From positions 1 through 36,087 of the forward strand of contig JAJCZP010000047.1 of the NCBI GenBank assembly GCA_029262315.1: a stretch of 36,087 nucleotides of DNA, in the 5' to 3' direction. The first letter of the stretch is position 1. The number at the start of each line of letters is the position of its first letter. Made by a program: the position numbers and the translations under genes. Of this stretch, positions 16,074 to 25,403 are shown piece by piece. Under the pieces are notes generated by a model. It was not told where the DNA came from. It did no database searches and saw only the letters and a list, made by a program, of their open reading frames with translations. The DNA is from Deltaproteobacteria bacterium. GTDB lineage: Bacteria > Desulfobacterota > Binatia > UTPRO1.

Positions 16074-17651
16074 TCACACTTCGACCGCGTAGATCTCGAC
16101 GGGCGCCGCGATCCCCTTCAGCGGCACGCTGCCACACGACTTGAACCGCAGGCCGTCGTGGTCGCCGAAAGCTTCGAACGTGCTGGCGGTAACGAGGATC
16201 GACTCCGGAAACTCGCGCGTCTTCACCTGCAAGCGTGCCGCTTGGTTCACCGCGTCACCGACAACCGTGTACGTCACCCGCGACGACGAGCCGAGGTTTC
16301 CGGCGATTATGTCCCCGGTACAGATGCCGATACCTGCCTCGAGCGATTCCTCTTCTTCGCCCTGATTGTGCTTGGCGAGCTCTCGTTGCAACGCGACGCC
16401 CGCACGCACGGCACGGCGCGCGTGGTCTTCGACGGGAACCAAGGGCCCGCCGAACACGACGACGACGCCATCGCCCAGAAACTGCGTGATGATCCCGCTC
16501 TCCCGTCCGCAGACCTGCTCGACGATCTGGTAGTACTGATTCAACAACCCGACGACGTGAGCTGGCGACAAGCGTTCGGTGAGCGCCGTAAAGCCACGGA
16601 GATCGGCGAAGAGAGCCGTGGCTCGCACGACCTCTCCCCCGAATGCCACACCCCGCTCGAGCGCCGCGTGTGCGACCTGCGGACTCACGTAGCGACCGAA
16701 GAGTTCACCCACCACGCGGGCGCGGCGAAGATCGCCCAGCATGACGTTGAAATGCTCGTTCAGTTCCCCGAGCTCATCGGTGCTCCGCACCGGCACCGCG
16801 ACATCGAGATCGCCCGTACTGACGCGAGCCATGGCGGCGCGCAATGCCTGTACCGGGCGATTGATGAAGCGCGCGGCAAGCAGCGCCATCGCCATCGACG
16901 CGACCAGCGAGACGCTCACAATGAACGTCTGCGTACGCATGAATTTCCCCCAAAGCACCGCAAGCTCTGGCGGTAGCTCTCCCCAGAGCCGCTGGGCGAC
17001 ACTCAGATCGACGGTCAGCATGAGCATCAGCGGAAACACCGCCGTCACGAGAAAGGTGGCTCCCATCCGCACCCGAATGGGAATGCGGAGCACACCGCGG
17101 CGGTCGACACGGCCGTCGGGGAAGAACAGCGGAATCTGGCGACGCCAGTAGAACTCGCTGACCAGAAAGGACATAGCGGACGTGACCGGCCCCGCGACGA
17201 TCACGAGTCCGAGGAAACTACGACTCGCCTCGCCGATGTCGACATCGGCGACGAGAATCAAATACGGGAAGTAGAAGATCGCCGCCACGAGCCAGCTCGC
17301 CATCGTGAGCACGGCGTTGACCAGCGGCGCGTTCAGCGCCCGCCGCCGCACATCGGCCGGCACCTGGCTGGCTTCGAGACCTTCGCGCAACCATCGCGCC
17401 CAGCGACGGAGCGACCCGTGCCAGCGGGCGGACAGGAAGACGTTGGCGGTGATGAGCGTCGTCGCCACAGCCGCGAAAAGGAGAAACTGCTGGATCTCGG
17501 GCTGCGCCGGCCCGATCAGCGGATTGATGTAGTTGAAGTACGCATAGACGAGCAGCGCGGCCACCACATTGGTGGGCACAACGGGCAATGCCGTCGCGCG
17601 TACGAGCAAGCGATGCTCGGTCGCGACCCGCTGATCGTAGGGAGGAAGCAT
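16074..17651 (-). CDS. Six-TM HAMP adenylate/guanylate cyclase, class III
   Basis: A 525-residue membrane cyclase. About six membrane helices occupy residues 20-265, a HAMP linker follows (about 250-310, INRPVQALRAAMARVSTGDL), then the class III catalytic domain from about 340. Metal-binding Asp350 (FADLRGFT) and Asp394 (FLGDG) and the transition-state pair Asn469 and Arg473 (DAVNQAARL) are present. The purine-selecting Lys and Asp of canonical enzymes are Gln390 and Thr462. The six-TM plus HAMP plan is like mycobacterial Rv1318c-type cyclases. Expected product is cAMP, with cGMP possible. GAGG lies 6 bases before the ATG. No cAMP receptor gene is nearby. Confidence 0.92.
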   Translation of the reverse strand: MLPPYDQRVATEHRLLVRATALPVVPTNVVAALLVYAYFNYINPLIGPAQPEIQQFLLFAAVATTLITANVFLSARWHGSLRRWARWLREGLEASQVPADVRRRALNAPLVNAVLTMASWLVAAIFYFPYLILVADVDIGEASRSFLGLVIVAGPVTSAMSFLVSEFYWRRQIPLFFPDGRVDRRGVLRIPIRVRMGATFLVTAVFPLMLMLTVDLSVAQRLWGELPPELAVLWGKFMRTQTFIVSVSLVASMAMALLAARFINRPVQALRAAMARVSTGDLDVAVPVRSTDELGELNEHFNVMLGDLRRARVVGELFGRYVSPQVAHAALERGVAFGGEVVRATALFADLRGFTALTERLSPAHVVGLLNQYYQIVEQVCGRESGIITQFLGDGVVVVFGGPLVPVEDHARRAVRAGVALQRELAKHNQGEEEESLEAGIGICTGDIIAGNLGSSSRVTYTVVGDAVNQAARLQVKTREFPESILVTASTFEAFGDHDGLRFKSCGSVPLKGIAAPVEIYAVEV

Positions 17652-17730
17652 CAGCGTCCTCTAGCACGAGCACCGGGGTGAGGCGCGAGCGATCGCGGGA
17701 TTTCATCGTTCGGTCACGCGACGCGAATGT

Positions 17731-17742
17731 GCTAGCGCTAGC
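17731..17742. promoter_or_regulatory. Perfect 12-bp palindrome before the 600-residue protein gene
   Basis: GCTAGCGCTAGC is a perfect palindrome ending 7 bases before the ATG at 17750, between two divergent genes (cyclase and the pseudokinase-like protein). It sits where a ribosome binding site should be, and no good one is present. It could be an operator or an RNA hairpin; a chance GC-rich palindrome is possible. Confidence 0.4.
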
Positions 17743-17749
17743 GCGACGC

Positions 17750-19552
17750 ATGAGCGACCAACCCGAAAATCCACGGCCGCCGCGCCCCCGTCGTCGCCGC
17801 GGCCGTACACGCCCGAAACCCGCTCCAGGACAAGCGCAGACCGACGGCCCGACAGCCGGACCCCGCGGCTCTGAGTCCGGCGCCGGCAGAGCCCACGCCG
17901 GATCCGGGCGCCCCCCTGTGCGGGACGGTCAGCAGCCCCGGCGACGCCGCCGGAGGCGGCGGGAGCCGAATCGCCCCGCCACCGAAACCGTCAAAGTCGT
18001 ACCCGAGGTCAGTCCGCTCACGGCGCCACCAGCCTCCGGCGATGCACCGCTCAGCCCGGAGGAGATCGTCGAGATGCGAGAGCATCTCGACTACATCCGA
18101 ACCTACAAAGAAGCCCTCCGCCTGAAGTTGAACGCCACCGAAGACCTCTTGATCAACGGCCGCCGCGAGCCAAAAGAGCGCGGCATCTGCCGGCATCTGC
18201 TCGGCAAGATCGACCGGGCCGTCATCGAGCGGGCGGTGGCTCGGGAACCACTCGCGTCCGATCCCGCCGCGCGAGCACGCATGCTTGCCGGCGCCATACG
18301 GTTGACCGCCGATATCGGCGTTCTGCTCGACTACCTGGAAACGCTGGCACAACTGCGGTCGCATTCCGAAGCGGCTCAGGCGTTCGCCGAGGTCGCGGCT
18401 CGAATCGAGTTTGCAAGCCTCTCGGCGGCGAGACTCACCCGTCTGTTACAGGTCCTGACCGAGACGTTCACGGGACACGACCGCGTCCAGGTACTCTTCG
18501 GGCTGCTCGCGCAGTCAGCCTTCCGAAGCGCGTTCGACGGCGCCGAATCGAGCTTGCCGCCCGCCATCGCGGACGTGTTCGCCCCGCTCCGTGCGGTGCA
18601 CAGACGTCTGCACGACGAGGCGGATCAAGCCTCGCCGACACTGCTCGCGCACGGCCTGGAGCAAGTGCTCTCGGCACCGGATCCCATTCTGCGCGCCTAC
18701 GCGGAACCACTGCGCGGACGCATGCTCGAGATGACCCTGCGTCCCGAGATGCCGGCCGAGTTGACGGATCGGGCCGCGACCGTCCTGCTCTCGAGCATCG
18801 ACAAGGGCGGACGCATGTATGCACGCATCGCCCTCCGACGTGCGTCCCTGCTGCTCGCCCGCCACGCGGACGAGCAAGCGCTCGGCACACTCGACGAACT
18901 CCTGCGAGCGCAGCCCGACTACCGCATTGCGGGCCGCTGGCGCACAGCACTCGCCGCCCCACGAGTGGCTCGATTCGCGCTGATGGACGAGGCAGACGGC
19001 GGACGCCTGCGCCGCGCCTTCTGGCTCGATGGCCAGCGTGCGGTCTGGGTGCGTACGGCCGACGCCGCGCTCGACAAGCGACTCACCGACGAGACCGCCC
19101 TGCAAGCACGCGTCGCATTGCCGGGCGTGGCCGCGGTCATCGATCACGGCGTGTCGGGCGACGCAGCGTATGTCGCACTGAATATCGCGGCGCGCCGTGT
19201 CGAACTGTCCGACGCGCGCGCCCTTGGCACCGTGGCCGCGATCGGGCGTATCCTCCACGCCCTCGCGCTGGCCGGCGTGGCGCTGCCCGACGCCGACCTC
19301 GCCCGTTTCCTGCAAACAGGCGACGACCCGGCGCATCTCGTCCTCGCCGACTTCGATGGCGCAGCGCCGGTCAGCGTCGCGATCGCGGTCAGCACCCATG
19401 CGGGGATCGCCACCGACCTCGCCCGCACGCTGCTCGCGTCGGAAACGCACGGGCTGAACGCAGAACTCACTCAGGCACTCGACGCGACGCCCGATCTGCC
19501 GACCCTGATCGCGGCGCTCGATCACGCACTACTCCAACCCCGCTCCCACTGA
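17750..19552 (+). CDS. Large helical protein with a degenerate kinase-like C-terminal domain
   Basis: A 600-residue protein I cannot name. Residues 1-75 are disordered-looking and very basic, with Arg runs (RPRRRRGR and an eight-Arg run near 64-71). Residues 100-400 are helical and repeat-like. Residues about 405-590 have a kinase-like order: VWVR435 where VAxK is expected, E448 in a helix, PGVAAVIDHGVSGDAAYVAL like strands 4-5, GVALPDADLARFL where HRDxKxxN should be, and VLADFDGAA where DFG should be. The Lys, the HR and the Asn are missing, so it is probably a pseudokinase. The ATG at 17750 is chosen because the longer frame is unsupported. RNA or nucleic acid contact by the Arg-rich tail is a guess. 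Confidence 0.8.
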   Translation: MSDQPENPRPPRPRRRRGRTRPKPAPGQAQTDGPTAGPRGSESGAGRAHAGSGRPPVRDGQQPRRRRRRRREPNRPATETVKVVPEVSPLTAPPASGDAPLSPEEIVEMREHLDYIRTYKEALRLKLNATEDLLINGRREPKERGICRHLLGKIDRAVIERAVAREPLASDPAARARMLAGAIRLTADIGVLLDYLETLAQLRSHSEAAQAFAEVAARIEFASLSAARLTRLLQVLTETFTGHDRVQVLFGLLAQSAFRSAFDGAESSLPPAIADVFAPLRAVHRRLHDEADQASPTLLAHGLEQVLSAPDPILRAYAEPLRGRMLEMTLRPEMPAELTDRAATVLLSSIDKGGRMYARIALRRASLLLARHADEQALGTLDELLRAQPDYRIAGRWRTALAAPRVARFALMDEADGGRLRRAFWLDGQRAVWVRTADAALDKRLTDETALQARVALPGVAAVIDHGVSGDAAYVALNIAARRVELSDARALGTVAAIGRILHALALAGVALPDADLARFLQTGDDPAHLVLADFDGAAPVSVAIAVSTHAGIATDLARTLLASETHGLNAELTQALDATPDLPTLIAALDHALLQPRSH

Positions 19553-19573
19553 CACCGCACCGTCGTTCTCCCC

Positions 19574-19593
19574 ACCGTGCAGGCTCGCACGGT
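19574..19593 (+). terminator. Possible terminator hairpin after the pseudokinase-like gene
   Basis: ACCGTGC, loop AGGCTC, GCACGGT is a perfect 7-bp stem 21 bases after the stop codon. The nearest T-run (TTTT at about 19614) is 20 bases on, so this is a weak candidate for a rho-independent terminator. Confidence 0.35.
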
Positions 19594-19702
19594 CGCAGGC
19601 ACGACATGCGAGCTTTTCTGGACCTTTGCGCTCCGAGGTCCTGCCGCTGTCGTTTTCGGTGCTGCACGCACGCAACTCCTTCGGTACCTTGGCAGGCGGG
19701 GG

Positions 19703-21109
19703 ATGACGAACATGGGGTGGATCTTTCGTTCCGCGACCGAGCTCGCTGAGGCAATCGCTTCCCGGAAGGTGTCTTCAGAGGAGGTCGTGCGCGAACATCT
19801 ACACCGGATCGATGTGGCCAATCCGGCCCTGAATGCGGTCGTAGCGCGACTCGACGACGAGGCGCTTGCGGATGCCCAACGCGCGGACGACGAGCTGACC
19901 AGTGGAAAGCGGCGCGGCCCGCTACACGGCGTGCCGGTGACGCTGAAAGAATCGCTCTCGATGGCAGGCAAGGTCACCAGCTGCGGCTCCCAACTGCTAC
20001 AGCAGAACGTGACGCCGGAGAGCGCCACGGCTGTGGCTCGGCTCCGCGCCGCCGGCGCGATTCCGATCGGACGCACCAACGTGCCCGATATGGGTATGGA
20101 CGCGCAGACGCACAACCTGGTCTGGGGCACGACCCGCAATCCGTGGAATCATGCGCTCACCTGCGGAGGATCGAGCGGCGGCGAGGCAGCGGCAATCGCC
20201 TCCGGAATGTCTCCGCTCGGCCTTGGCTCGGACGTCGCGGGCTCGATCCGCATTCCAGCCTCCTTTTGCGGAATCCTCGGACTGAAACCGACGCAAAATC
20301 GCGTCTCCATCGCAGGCCACGTTCCGCTCGTGCTCTCGGACTACCTGCAAATCGGCCCGTTGGCGCGCTCGATCGACGACCTCGAACTCGCCCTCCGCAT
20401 CATCGCTGGCCCCGATGGCAAACAATCACTGATTCCACCGGTACCGCTCCCGCCCAGCAGCGAAGTACGCGCGAAGGAACTCCGCATCGGAATCATCAAT
20501 GGGAATGGCACGACACCGATCTCGCACGCCGTCGACGACGGCCTCGCACGCACCGCTCTGGCGGCTGTCGATGCGGGGCACCACGTCGAACCGGCCGACA
20601 TTCCAGGCGTGGAGGACGTGCTCCCGTGCCTGTCGCGTATCTACGGTGTGGCGCTCTCAGCGCTCTGCCGTAACGTCCGACACAACCCGGAGCGCTACCA
20701 CCCGTATCTCACGCAGCTGGAGGAGCTCTTCGGCGCGCCCACCGCGCGGGAAGTGGAAGAGTCCTACCGGCTCCGCGAAGAGCTGCGCGCTCGCATGATG
20801 GCGTGCTTCGCGCGCCACGACCTGCTCATCTGCCCCCAGGTCACGATCCCGGCGTTTCCGATCGGCACGACCTGGAACGAGGTCGACCTCGATGGCGCAA
20901 CGGTCCCGCTCGTCTCGACACTCGTCTACTCCTTCCTGGTCAACGTAACCGGCAATCCAAGCCTGGCGATCCCGACCGGCTTGAGCGATGGAATGCCGAT
21001 CGGCGTGCAGATCGTCGGCCGCATGTGGGACGAGCCGACGATTCTGGCCGCCGCTCGGCCCTTGCTGGACGCACTCGGTGGCGTGCCCGCGCCCCCGAAG
21101 CTTTCGTAA
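19703..21109 (+). CDS. Amidase signature family hydrolase
   Basis: A 468-residue amidase with the complete Ser-cisSer-Lys site: Lys82 in GVPVTLKES, the cis-Ser Ser157 in [10 protein letters not shown] and the nucleophile Ser181 in [12 protein letters not shown]. It should hydrolyse an amide or ester in the cytoplasm; fatty amide, aryl amide and nylon-oligomer-type substrates all occur in the family. It lacks the GatA-specific context, since no gatB or gatC is nearby. Two starts are close together, ATG at 19703 and ATG at 19712; the second has better spacing from the GGGGG stretch, so the true protein may lack the first three residues. The alpha/beta hydrolase gene follows after 27 bases. Confidence 0.92.
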   Translation: MTNMGWIFRSATELAEAIASRKVSSEEVVREHLHRIDVANPALNAVVARLDDEALADAQRADDELTSGKRRGPLHGVPVTLKESLSMAGKVTSCGSQLLQQNVTPESATAVARLRAAGAIPIGRTNVPDMGMDAQTHNLVWGTTRNPWNHALTCGGSSGGEAAAIASGMSPLGLGSDVAGSIRIPASFCGILGLKPTQNRVSIAGHVPLVLSDYLQIGPLARSIDDLELALRIIAGPDGKQSLIPPVPLPPSSEVRAKELRIGIINGNGTTPISHAVDDGLARTALAAVDAGHHVEPADIPGVEDVLPCLSRIYGVALSALCRNVRHNPERYHPYLTQLEELFGAPTAREVEESYRLREELRARMMACFARHDLLICPQVTIPAFPIGTTWNEVDLDGATVPLVSTLVYSFLVNVTGNPSLAIPTGLSDGMPIGVQIVGRMWDEPTILAAARPLLDALGGVPAPPKLS

Positions 21110-21136
21110 CCCCAGGCGGCCGTATAGGACGGGGGC

Positions 21137-21973
21137 ATGCCCACCGTACCCGTTGGATCGCTCGAGCTCTTTCACGAAACGCACGGCAGCGGCACGCCGC
21201 TGCTCCTGATCATGGGCCTTGCCGTCGACTCGACCGGCTGGGCCCTGCAAACGCCGGAGTTCGCGGAGCACTACCAAACGACGGTCTTCGACAATCGCGG
21301 TGTCGGCCGCAGCTCGAAGCCGGCCGGGCCGTACACGATCAGCGAGATGGCCACAGATGCTATCGGTGTCATGGACGCGCTCGACATCGAACGCGCCCAT
21401 GTCGTCGGTATCTCCATGGGCGGCATGATCGCGCAGGAGCTCACCCTCCAACACCCGGAGCGTGTCGACCGACTGGTACTCGCATGCACGTATGCGGAGC
21501 CCATGGCATCGATGGCGCGCCAACAAGAGGAATCGCTCGCCCAGTTCGGTGGCTCGATCAACGCCACGGGCACGATAGCGGTCGACACATCGACGTTCGA
21601 CCCGATGACACTCTTCCAGCACCTGATGCCGCTCGTCTTCACGCCCACGTTTCTCGCTCAGGAGCTACCGAAGCTGATGCAGCTCATGACGGGCTCGCTC
21701 CAGTGGGGCTTCAGCGTCGAAGGCATCCTCGCCCAAGTGCAGGCGTGCATGGGACACCGCACCACCGACCGGCTGCATCAGATCGCCGCACCAACCCTGG
21801 TATTGACGGGTGATGCGGATCGGCTGATCGCGCCCGAGCACTCCGACGTGCTCGCCGAAAAGATTCCCAACGCGCAGCTGCTGAAGCTCGAGGGCGGCAG
21901 CCACGGCTTCAACTTCGAAACACCCGACGCATTCAATCACGCAGTATTGAACTTTCTCAGCGGCACGTCGTAA
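21137..21973 (+). CDS. Alpha/beta hydrolase
   Basis: A 278-residue alpha/beta hydrolase of the RsbQ/haloperoxidase-like group. The nucleophile Ser is in GISMGGMIAQE, the acid Asp in LTGDADRLI and the base His in GGSHGFNFE; the oxyanion strand is LLLIMGLAVDSTGW and the DNRGVGRS loop is typical. Esters, lactones and C-C bonds of ring-cleavage products are all possible substrates. It lies 27 bases after the amidase gene with a GGGGG stretch before the ATG, so the two are likely co-transcribed. Confidence 0.92.
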   Translation: MPTVPVGSLELFHETHGSGTPLLLIMGLAVDSTGWALQTPEFAEHYQTTVFDNRGVGRSSKPAGPYTISEMATDAIGVMDALDIERAHVVGISMGGMIAQELTLQHPERVDRLVLACTYAEPMASMARQQEESLAQFGGSINATGTIAVDTSTFDPMTLFQHLMPLVFTPTFLAQELPKLMQLMTGSLQWGFSVEGILAQVQACMGHRTTDRLHQIAAPTLVLTGDADRLIAPEHSDVLAEKIPNAQLLKLEGGSHGFNFETPDAFNHAVLNFLSGTS

Positions 21974-21994
21974 CTCGGCACACCTCCGCAACCG

Positions 21995-22138
21995 TCATTC
22001 GTGCGACGGATCGAACAGAAACGTACCGCCGCCACGCGAATGGGTGTGCAGACGCTCGACGAAACGCGCCGCACATTGGGAACGGGTGCGCTCTAGCGGG
22101 ACCTGAAGCATCTGGTCGGCCGTAGTCGACGGGCTCAT
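21995..22138 (-). CDS. Candidate small ORF, 47 residues
   Basis: Reads from MSPSTTADQMLQVPLERTR to HSRGGGTFLFDPSHE. No family is recognised. The amino acid mix is protein-like and codon third positions are GC-rich. Its ATG overlaps the TGA of the 48-codon frame upstream as ATGA, a common sign of coupled genes. There is no clear ribosome binding site, so it may be a chance frame or a decayed gene. Confidence 0.3.
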   Translation of the reverse strand: MSPSTTADQMLQVPLERTRSQCAARFVERLHTHSRGGGTFLFDPSHE

Positions 22139-22281
22139 CGATCACCCGGCCCTACGAACGCCGTCTCGACACGGGGTTGGCGTAGCGCCGTACGCATCGT
22201 CAAGGCCAGCGCACCGGCAAACGCCTGCGCGAGCGCACTAGCGACGTCTGGCGCACTCGCGATCTCGGGCCCCAACGGCAC
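22135..22281 (-). CDS. Candidate small ORF, 48 residues, GTG start
   Basis: Begins VPLGPEIASAPDVASALAQ and ends RVETAFVGPGDR. The middle is Ala-rich and helical. An in-frame stop lies about 9 codons before the GTG. No family is recognised and no good ribosome binding site is seen. It overlaps the next small ORF as ATGA. Reported because the pair occupies an otherwise empty region; a remnant of a lost operon is as likely as two real genes. Confidence 0.28.
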   Translation of the reverse strand: MPLGPEIASAPDVASALAQAFAGALALTMRTALRQPRVETAFVGPGDR

Positions 22282-22679
22282 GCCATATGCTCTTTCGGAG
22301 TCTCAGTTGCCGAGCCGCTATGGCGATACGACCGGCACTGCACGGGGCGCCGTGTGGGGGGACGAAGCTTTCTGGGGAACGATGTGAGGCGCACCGTGTC
22401 GGCGGGGGGATGACGAGGTGGTGCTTGCGCCGCTGATCGGGGGATCGGGCGGCGCAAGCGCCATAGCGGACCACGCCACGGACGCTCGCGTCGGAGTCAG
22501 AGACCTGACAGCGGCGCAACGATGGCGAGGAGTTACTCAGGTGGCGATCGCAGCCTCGAGGCGGGCCGACAGCGGGACCGGTCCCTTGGAAGAACAGTAG
22601 GTTACCCTGCCCGAACGCGGCGCCTGCACGGTACCGAGCGGCATAGGCCTTGCTCACCCATCCGCGTAGCAAAACTATC
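22282..22679. other. Gene-free stretch before the histidine kinase gene
   Basis: No supported gene was found here on either strand; the open frames have poor composition. The one clear structure is the stem-loop at 22423-22459. The stretch should hold the promoter of the kinase gene, but I see no convincing -35/-10 pair. Confidence 0.5.
22423..22459. other. Strong 11-bp stem-loop in the gene-free region
   Basis: GCTTGCGCCGC at 22423-22433 pairs perfectly with GCGGCGCAAGC at 22449-22459. Within the 15-base loop, GATC at 22435-22438 can pair with GATC at 22443-22446 around GGGG. No T-run follows on either strand, so a classic terminator is unlikely. It lies about 220 bases before the histidine kinase start and may be a leader structure or protein site. 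Confidence 0.5.
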
Positions 22680-25403
22680 GTGGATGCCTCCGAGCACAAC
22701 CTGCCGGACGAGGAATCGTCGCGCCAGCCACACCATCGCTGGCCGTTCGTCTATTTCCTCCTCGCGGCGTTCGACGTCCTGATCGTCCTCGCCAGCATCG
22801 GGCTGAACCACACCCTCGTCAACATCCACCGCGAGAATCTCGACCTCGACCAGGTCTGGGCCACCCGTTTGGCCACCTACGACGAGCTCCACGAGCAGGC
22901 CGCCGCGGTGAACGCCCCCGTGAACGACGTCCTGTTTTCGAAAGACTTCATCGCCGAGAAGGCCAAACTCCGTGCGGCCCGCCGCGTGTTCGATGCCGCG
23001 CTCGCCGCAGCAAGCGCCGATCTCGAACGCACGGCCGGGGACCTGAGCCCCGAGGAGTTGGGGCAACTCCAACACGACTTCACCGACATTCACCGCGCAA
23101 TGAACGTCATGGTCGCAGAGGCCAACATGACGTTCTCGTACTTCTCCATCGGCGCACCGATCCAAGCGGGCGAGTGGATGGCGACCATGCAGCGCAAGTA
23201 CAACGACGTCGGCGCAGCGTTCGGACAGCTCGAGCGCGATGTGCGCGCGATGCAAACCGAGTTGCTGGCTCGACAAGCGGCATCGGCCGCCTCGATCCAG
23301 CAGACGGAGTACATTCTCGCGTTCTTCGTCGCGTGCATGATCCTCGCCGCACTCTTGTATGGCGGCCGGCTCATGCACCAGGCGAAACTCGCCATGGAGG
23401 AACGGCGACATCATCTCGACGAACTCGTGCAGGCCAAGGAATCCGCGCTCGAGGCCTCGCGCCTGAAGTCGGAGTTTCTCGCCAACATGAGCCACGAGAT
23501 CCGAACGCCGATGAACGGCGTCATCGGAGCAACCGAGCTCGCGCTCGAGACCGACCTGTCGAACGAACAGCGCGAGTATCTCGAGCTCACCAAATCGTCG
23601 GCCGATGCACTGCTCGCACTTTTGAACGACATTCTCGACTTCTCGAAGATCGAGGCGGGCAAACTCGACCTCGAAGCCGTGCCCTTCGGGCTGCGCGAGA
23701 CCCTCGAAAGCAGCATGAAGACGCTGGCGCTGCGTGCCCACCAGAAGCGGCTGGAGCTCGTGTGCCACATCTCGCCGGAGGTTCCCGATGGACTCGTCGG
23801 AGATCCGGGGCGGCTTCGCCAGATCGTCATCAACCTCGTCGGCAACGCCATCAAATTTACGGAGCGTGGCGAGGTCGCGCTGCATCTCGACGTCACCGAG
23901 GCCGACGACACCAGCGTGCAGTTGCACTTCAGCGTCTCCGACACGGGAATCGGCATTCCGCCCGACAAGCAACGACTCATCTTCGGGGCGTTCACCCAAG
24001 CCGATGGGTCGACCAGCCGCCGCCACGGCGGCACCGGGCTCGGCCTCGCGATCTGCTCACAGCTCGTGCAGATGATGGGCGGCCGCATCTGGGTCGAAAG
24101 CGATGTCGGGAAGGGCAGTACGTTCCAATTCACCACGAGGCTCAACATGAGCGAGGAGGCTGGTTTGCGCGCGAATCTCGAGGATCTTCGAGGTCTGAAC
24201 GTTCTGATCGTCGACGACAACGCGACCAACCGTCGTATTCTGACGGAGCGGATACGTGGCTGGTGGATGGAGCCCCAGGCCGCCGAGGATGGACCGGGTG
24301 CGATTGCCGCCCTGCGCCGCGCGGTCGACCAGGGCCGGCCCTTCGATCTGGTACTGCTCGATTGCAACATGCCGGGACTCGACGGCTTCGCCGTCGCCGC
24401 CCGCGTCCAGCAAGACCCAGATCTTGCCTCCGCCACACTGATCATGCTGACCTCGGCAGGCGAGCATGGCGGCGCGGCCCGATGCAAGGAACTCGGCGTC
24501 GCCGGGTACCTCATGAAGCCTGTCGCCGCTGCCGACCTCCTGCGCACGCTCCACACGGCGCTGGCCTCCGGAGGCGAGCCCGCCAAGAAGCGCCCCGGCA
24601 TCGCACCTCCCGTGGAGCGGGTCGATCGCGAGACGAAGCTGCGTGTGCTGCTGGCCGAGGACAATCCCGTGAATCGAACACTGGGGCTCCGCATGCTCTC
24701 CAAGCTCGGATACGACGTGGTCGGGGCCGAGGACGGCCGGAAAACTGTAGAGGCCGTCGTCAATGGGAGCTTCGACCTCGTGCTGATGGATCTGCAAATG
24801 CCCGGAATGGACGGCTTCGAAGCGACCACCGCCATCCGGGAACGCGAGCGTGGTACCGACCAGCACCTGCCCATCGTCGCTCTGACCGCCCATGCCATGC
24901 AGGGCGACCGCGAGCGATGTCTGGCCGTCGGGATGGACGGGTTCGCCTCGAAACCGATTCAGGCGGCAGAGCTTACCGCGGCCATCGAGAAGCTCGTGCC
25001 AATCACCACGGCCGGCGCCCCGGATGACGCGCCCGTTCCCACATCGAACGCGACCCCAACTGCGGTCCTCGACCGTGAGGCGCTCTACGACCAAGTCGGC
25101 GACGACCCCGAACTTCTGCTGAGAATCGTCGGGCTGTTTCTCGACGATAGCCGTACGGTGCTCGCCGATCTCCTCGAAGGGCTCACGAAGAACGACAACG
25201 ATGCCATCCAACGCGGCGCGCACCGCTTGAAAGGCGCACTCCTAACCCTCGGCGCCAACCCAGCGGCGGAAGTCGCGCGCGAACTCGAGCGTCTGGGTCG
25301 TTCGGGGAGTCTCGATGGCGCGGACACCGTGCTTCACGATCTGCAACGCGAGCTGGCGGCGCTCCAACCCGAACTCGAAGCGCTGACTCGCACCTCCCCC
25401 TAG
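22680..25403 (+). CDS. Hybrid sensor histidine kinase, HK-REC-REC-HPt
   Basis: A membrane phosphorelay kinase of about 907 residues. TM1 is at 22-42 and TM2 at 211-229, enclosing an external sensor region of about 165 residues with no recognised fold. HisKA follows with His272 (NMSHEIRTP), then the ATPase domain ([33 protein letters not shown]), a first receiver with Asp561, a second with Asp704, and an HPt domain with His848 (GAHRLKGA). There is no in-frame ATG near the start; I chose GTG at 22680, with TTG at 22650 as the alternative. No response regulator gene is in the window, so the partner is elsewhere. It overlaps the convergent epimerase gene by 4 bases. Confidence 0.93.
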   Translation: MDASEHNLPDEESSRQPHHRWPFVYFLLAAFDVLIVLASIGLNHTLVNIHRENLDLDQVWATRLATYDELHEQAAAVNAPVNDVLFSKDFIAEKAKLRAARRVFDAALAAASADLERTAGDLSPEELGQLQHDFTDIHRAMNVMVAEANMTFSYFSIGAPIQAGEWMATMQRKYNDVGAAFGQLERDVRAMQTELLARQAASAASIQQTEYILAFFVACMILAALLYGGRLMHQAKLAMEERRHHLDELVQAKESALEASRLKSEFLANMSHEIRTPMNGVIGATELALETDLSNEQREYLELTKSSADALLALLNDILDFSKIEAGKLDLEAVPFGLRETLESSMKTLALRAHQKRLELVCHISPEVPDGLVGDPGRLRQIVINLVGNAIKFTERGEVALHLDVTEADDTSVQLHFSVSDTGIGIPPDKQRLIFGAFTQADGSTSRRHGGTGLGLAICSQLVQMMGGRIWVESDVGKGSTFQFTTRLNMSEEAGLRANLEDLRGLNVLIVDDNATNRRILTERIRGWWMEPQAAEDGPGAIAALRRAVDQGRPFDLVLLDCNMPGLDGFAVAARVQQDPDLASATLIMLTSAGEHGGAARCKELGVAGYLMKPVAAADLLRTLHTALASGGEPAKKRPGIAPPVERVDRETKLRVLLAEDNPVNRTLGLRMLSKLGYDVVGAEDGRKTVEAVVNGSFDLVLMDLQMPGMDGFEATTAIRERERGTDQHLPIVALTAHAMQGDRERCLAVGMDGFASKPIQAAELTAAIEKLVPITTAGAPDDAPVPTSNATPTAVLDREALYDQVGDDPELLLRIVGLFLDDSRTVLADLLEGLTKNDNDAIQRGAHRLKGALLTLGANPAAEVARELERLGRSGSLDGADTVLHDLQRELAALQPELEALTRTSP

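Noticed and set aside
22238-22699. Minus-strand frame of 153 codons before the kinase gene
   Set aside because: Low-complexity composition rich in Arg, Ser and Cys, no motif, and it runs across the kinase start.
22602-24898. Long minus-strand frames opposite the histidine kinase
   Set aside because: Shadows caused by GC-rich third positions; the plus-strand frame has complete HisKA, ATPase, REC and HPt motifs.
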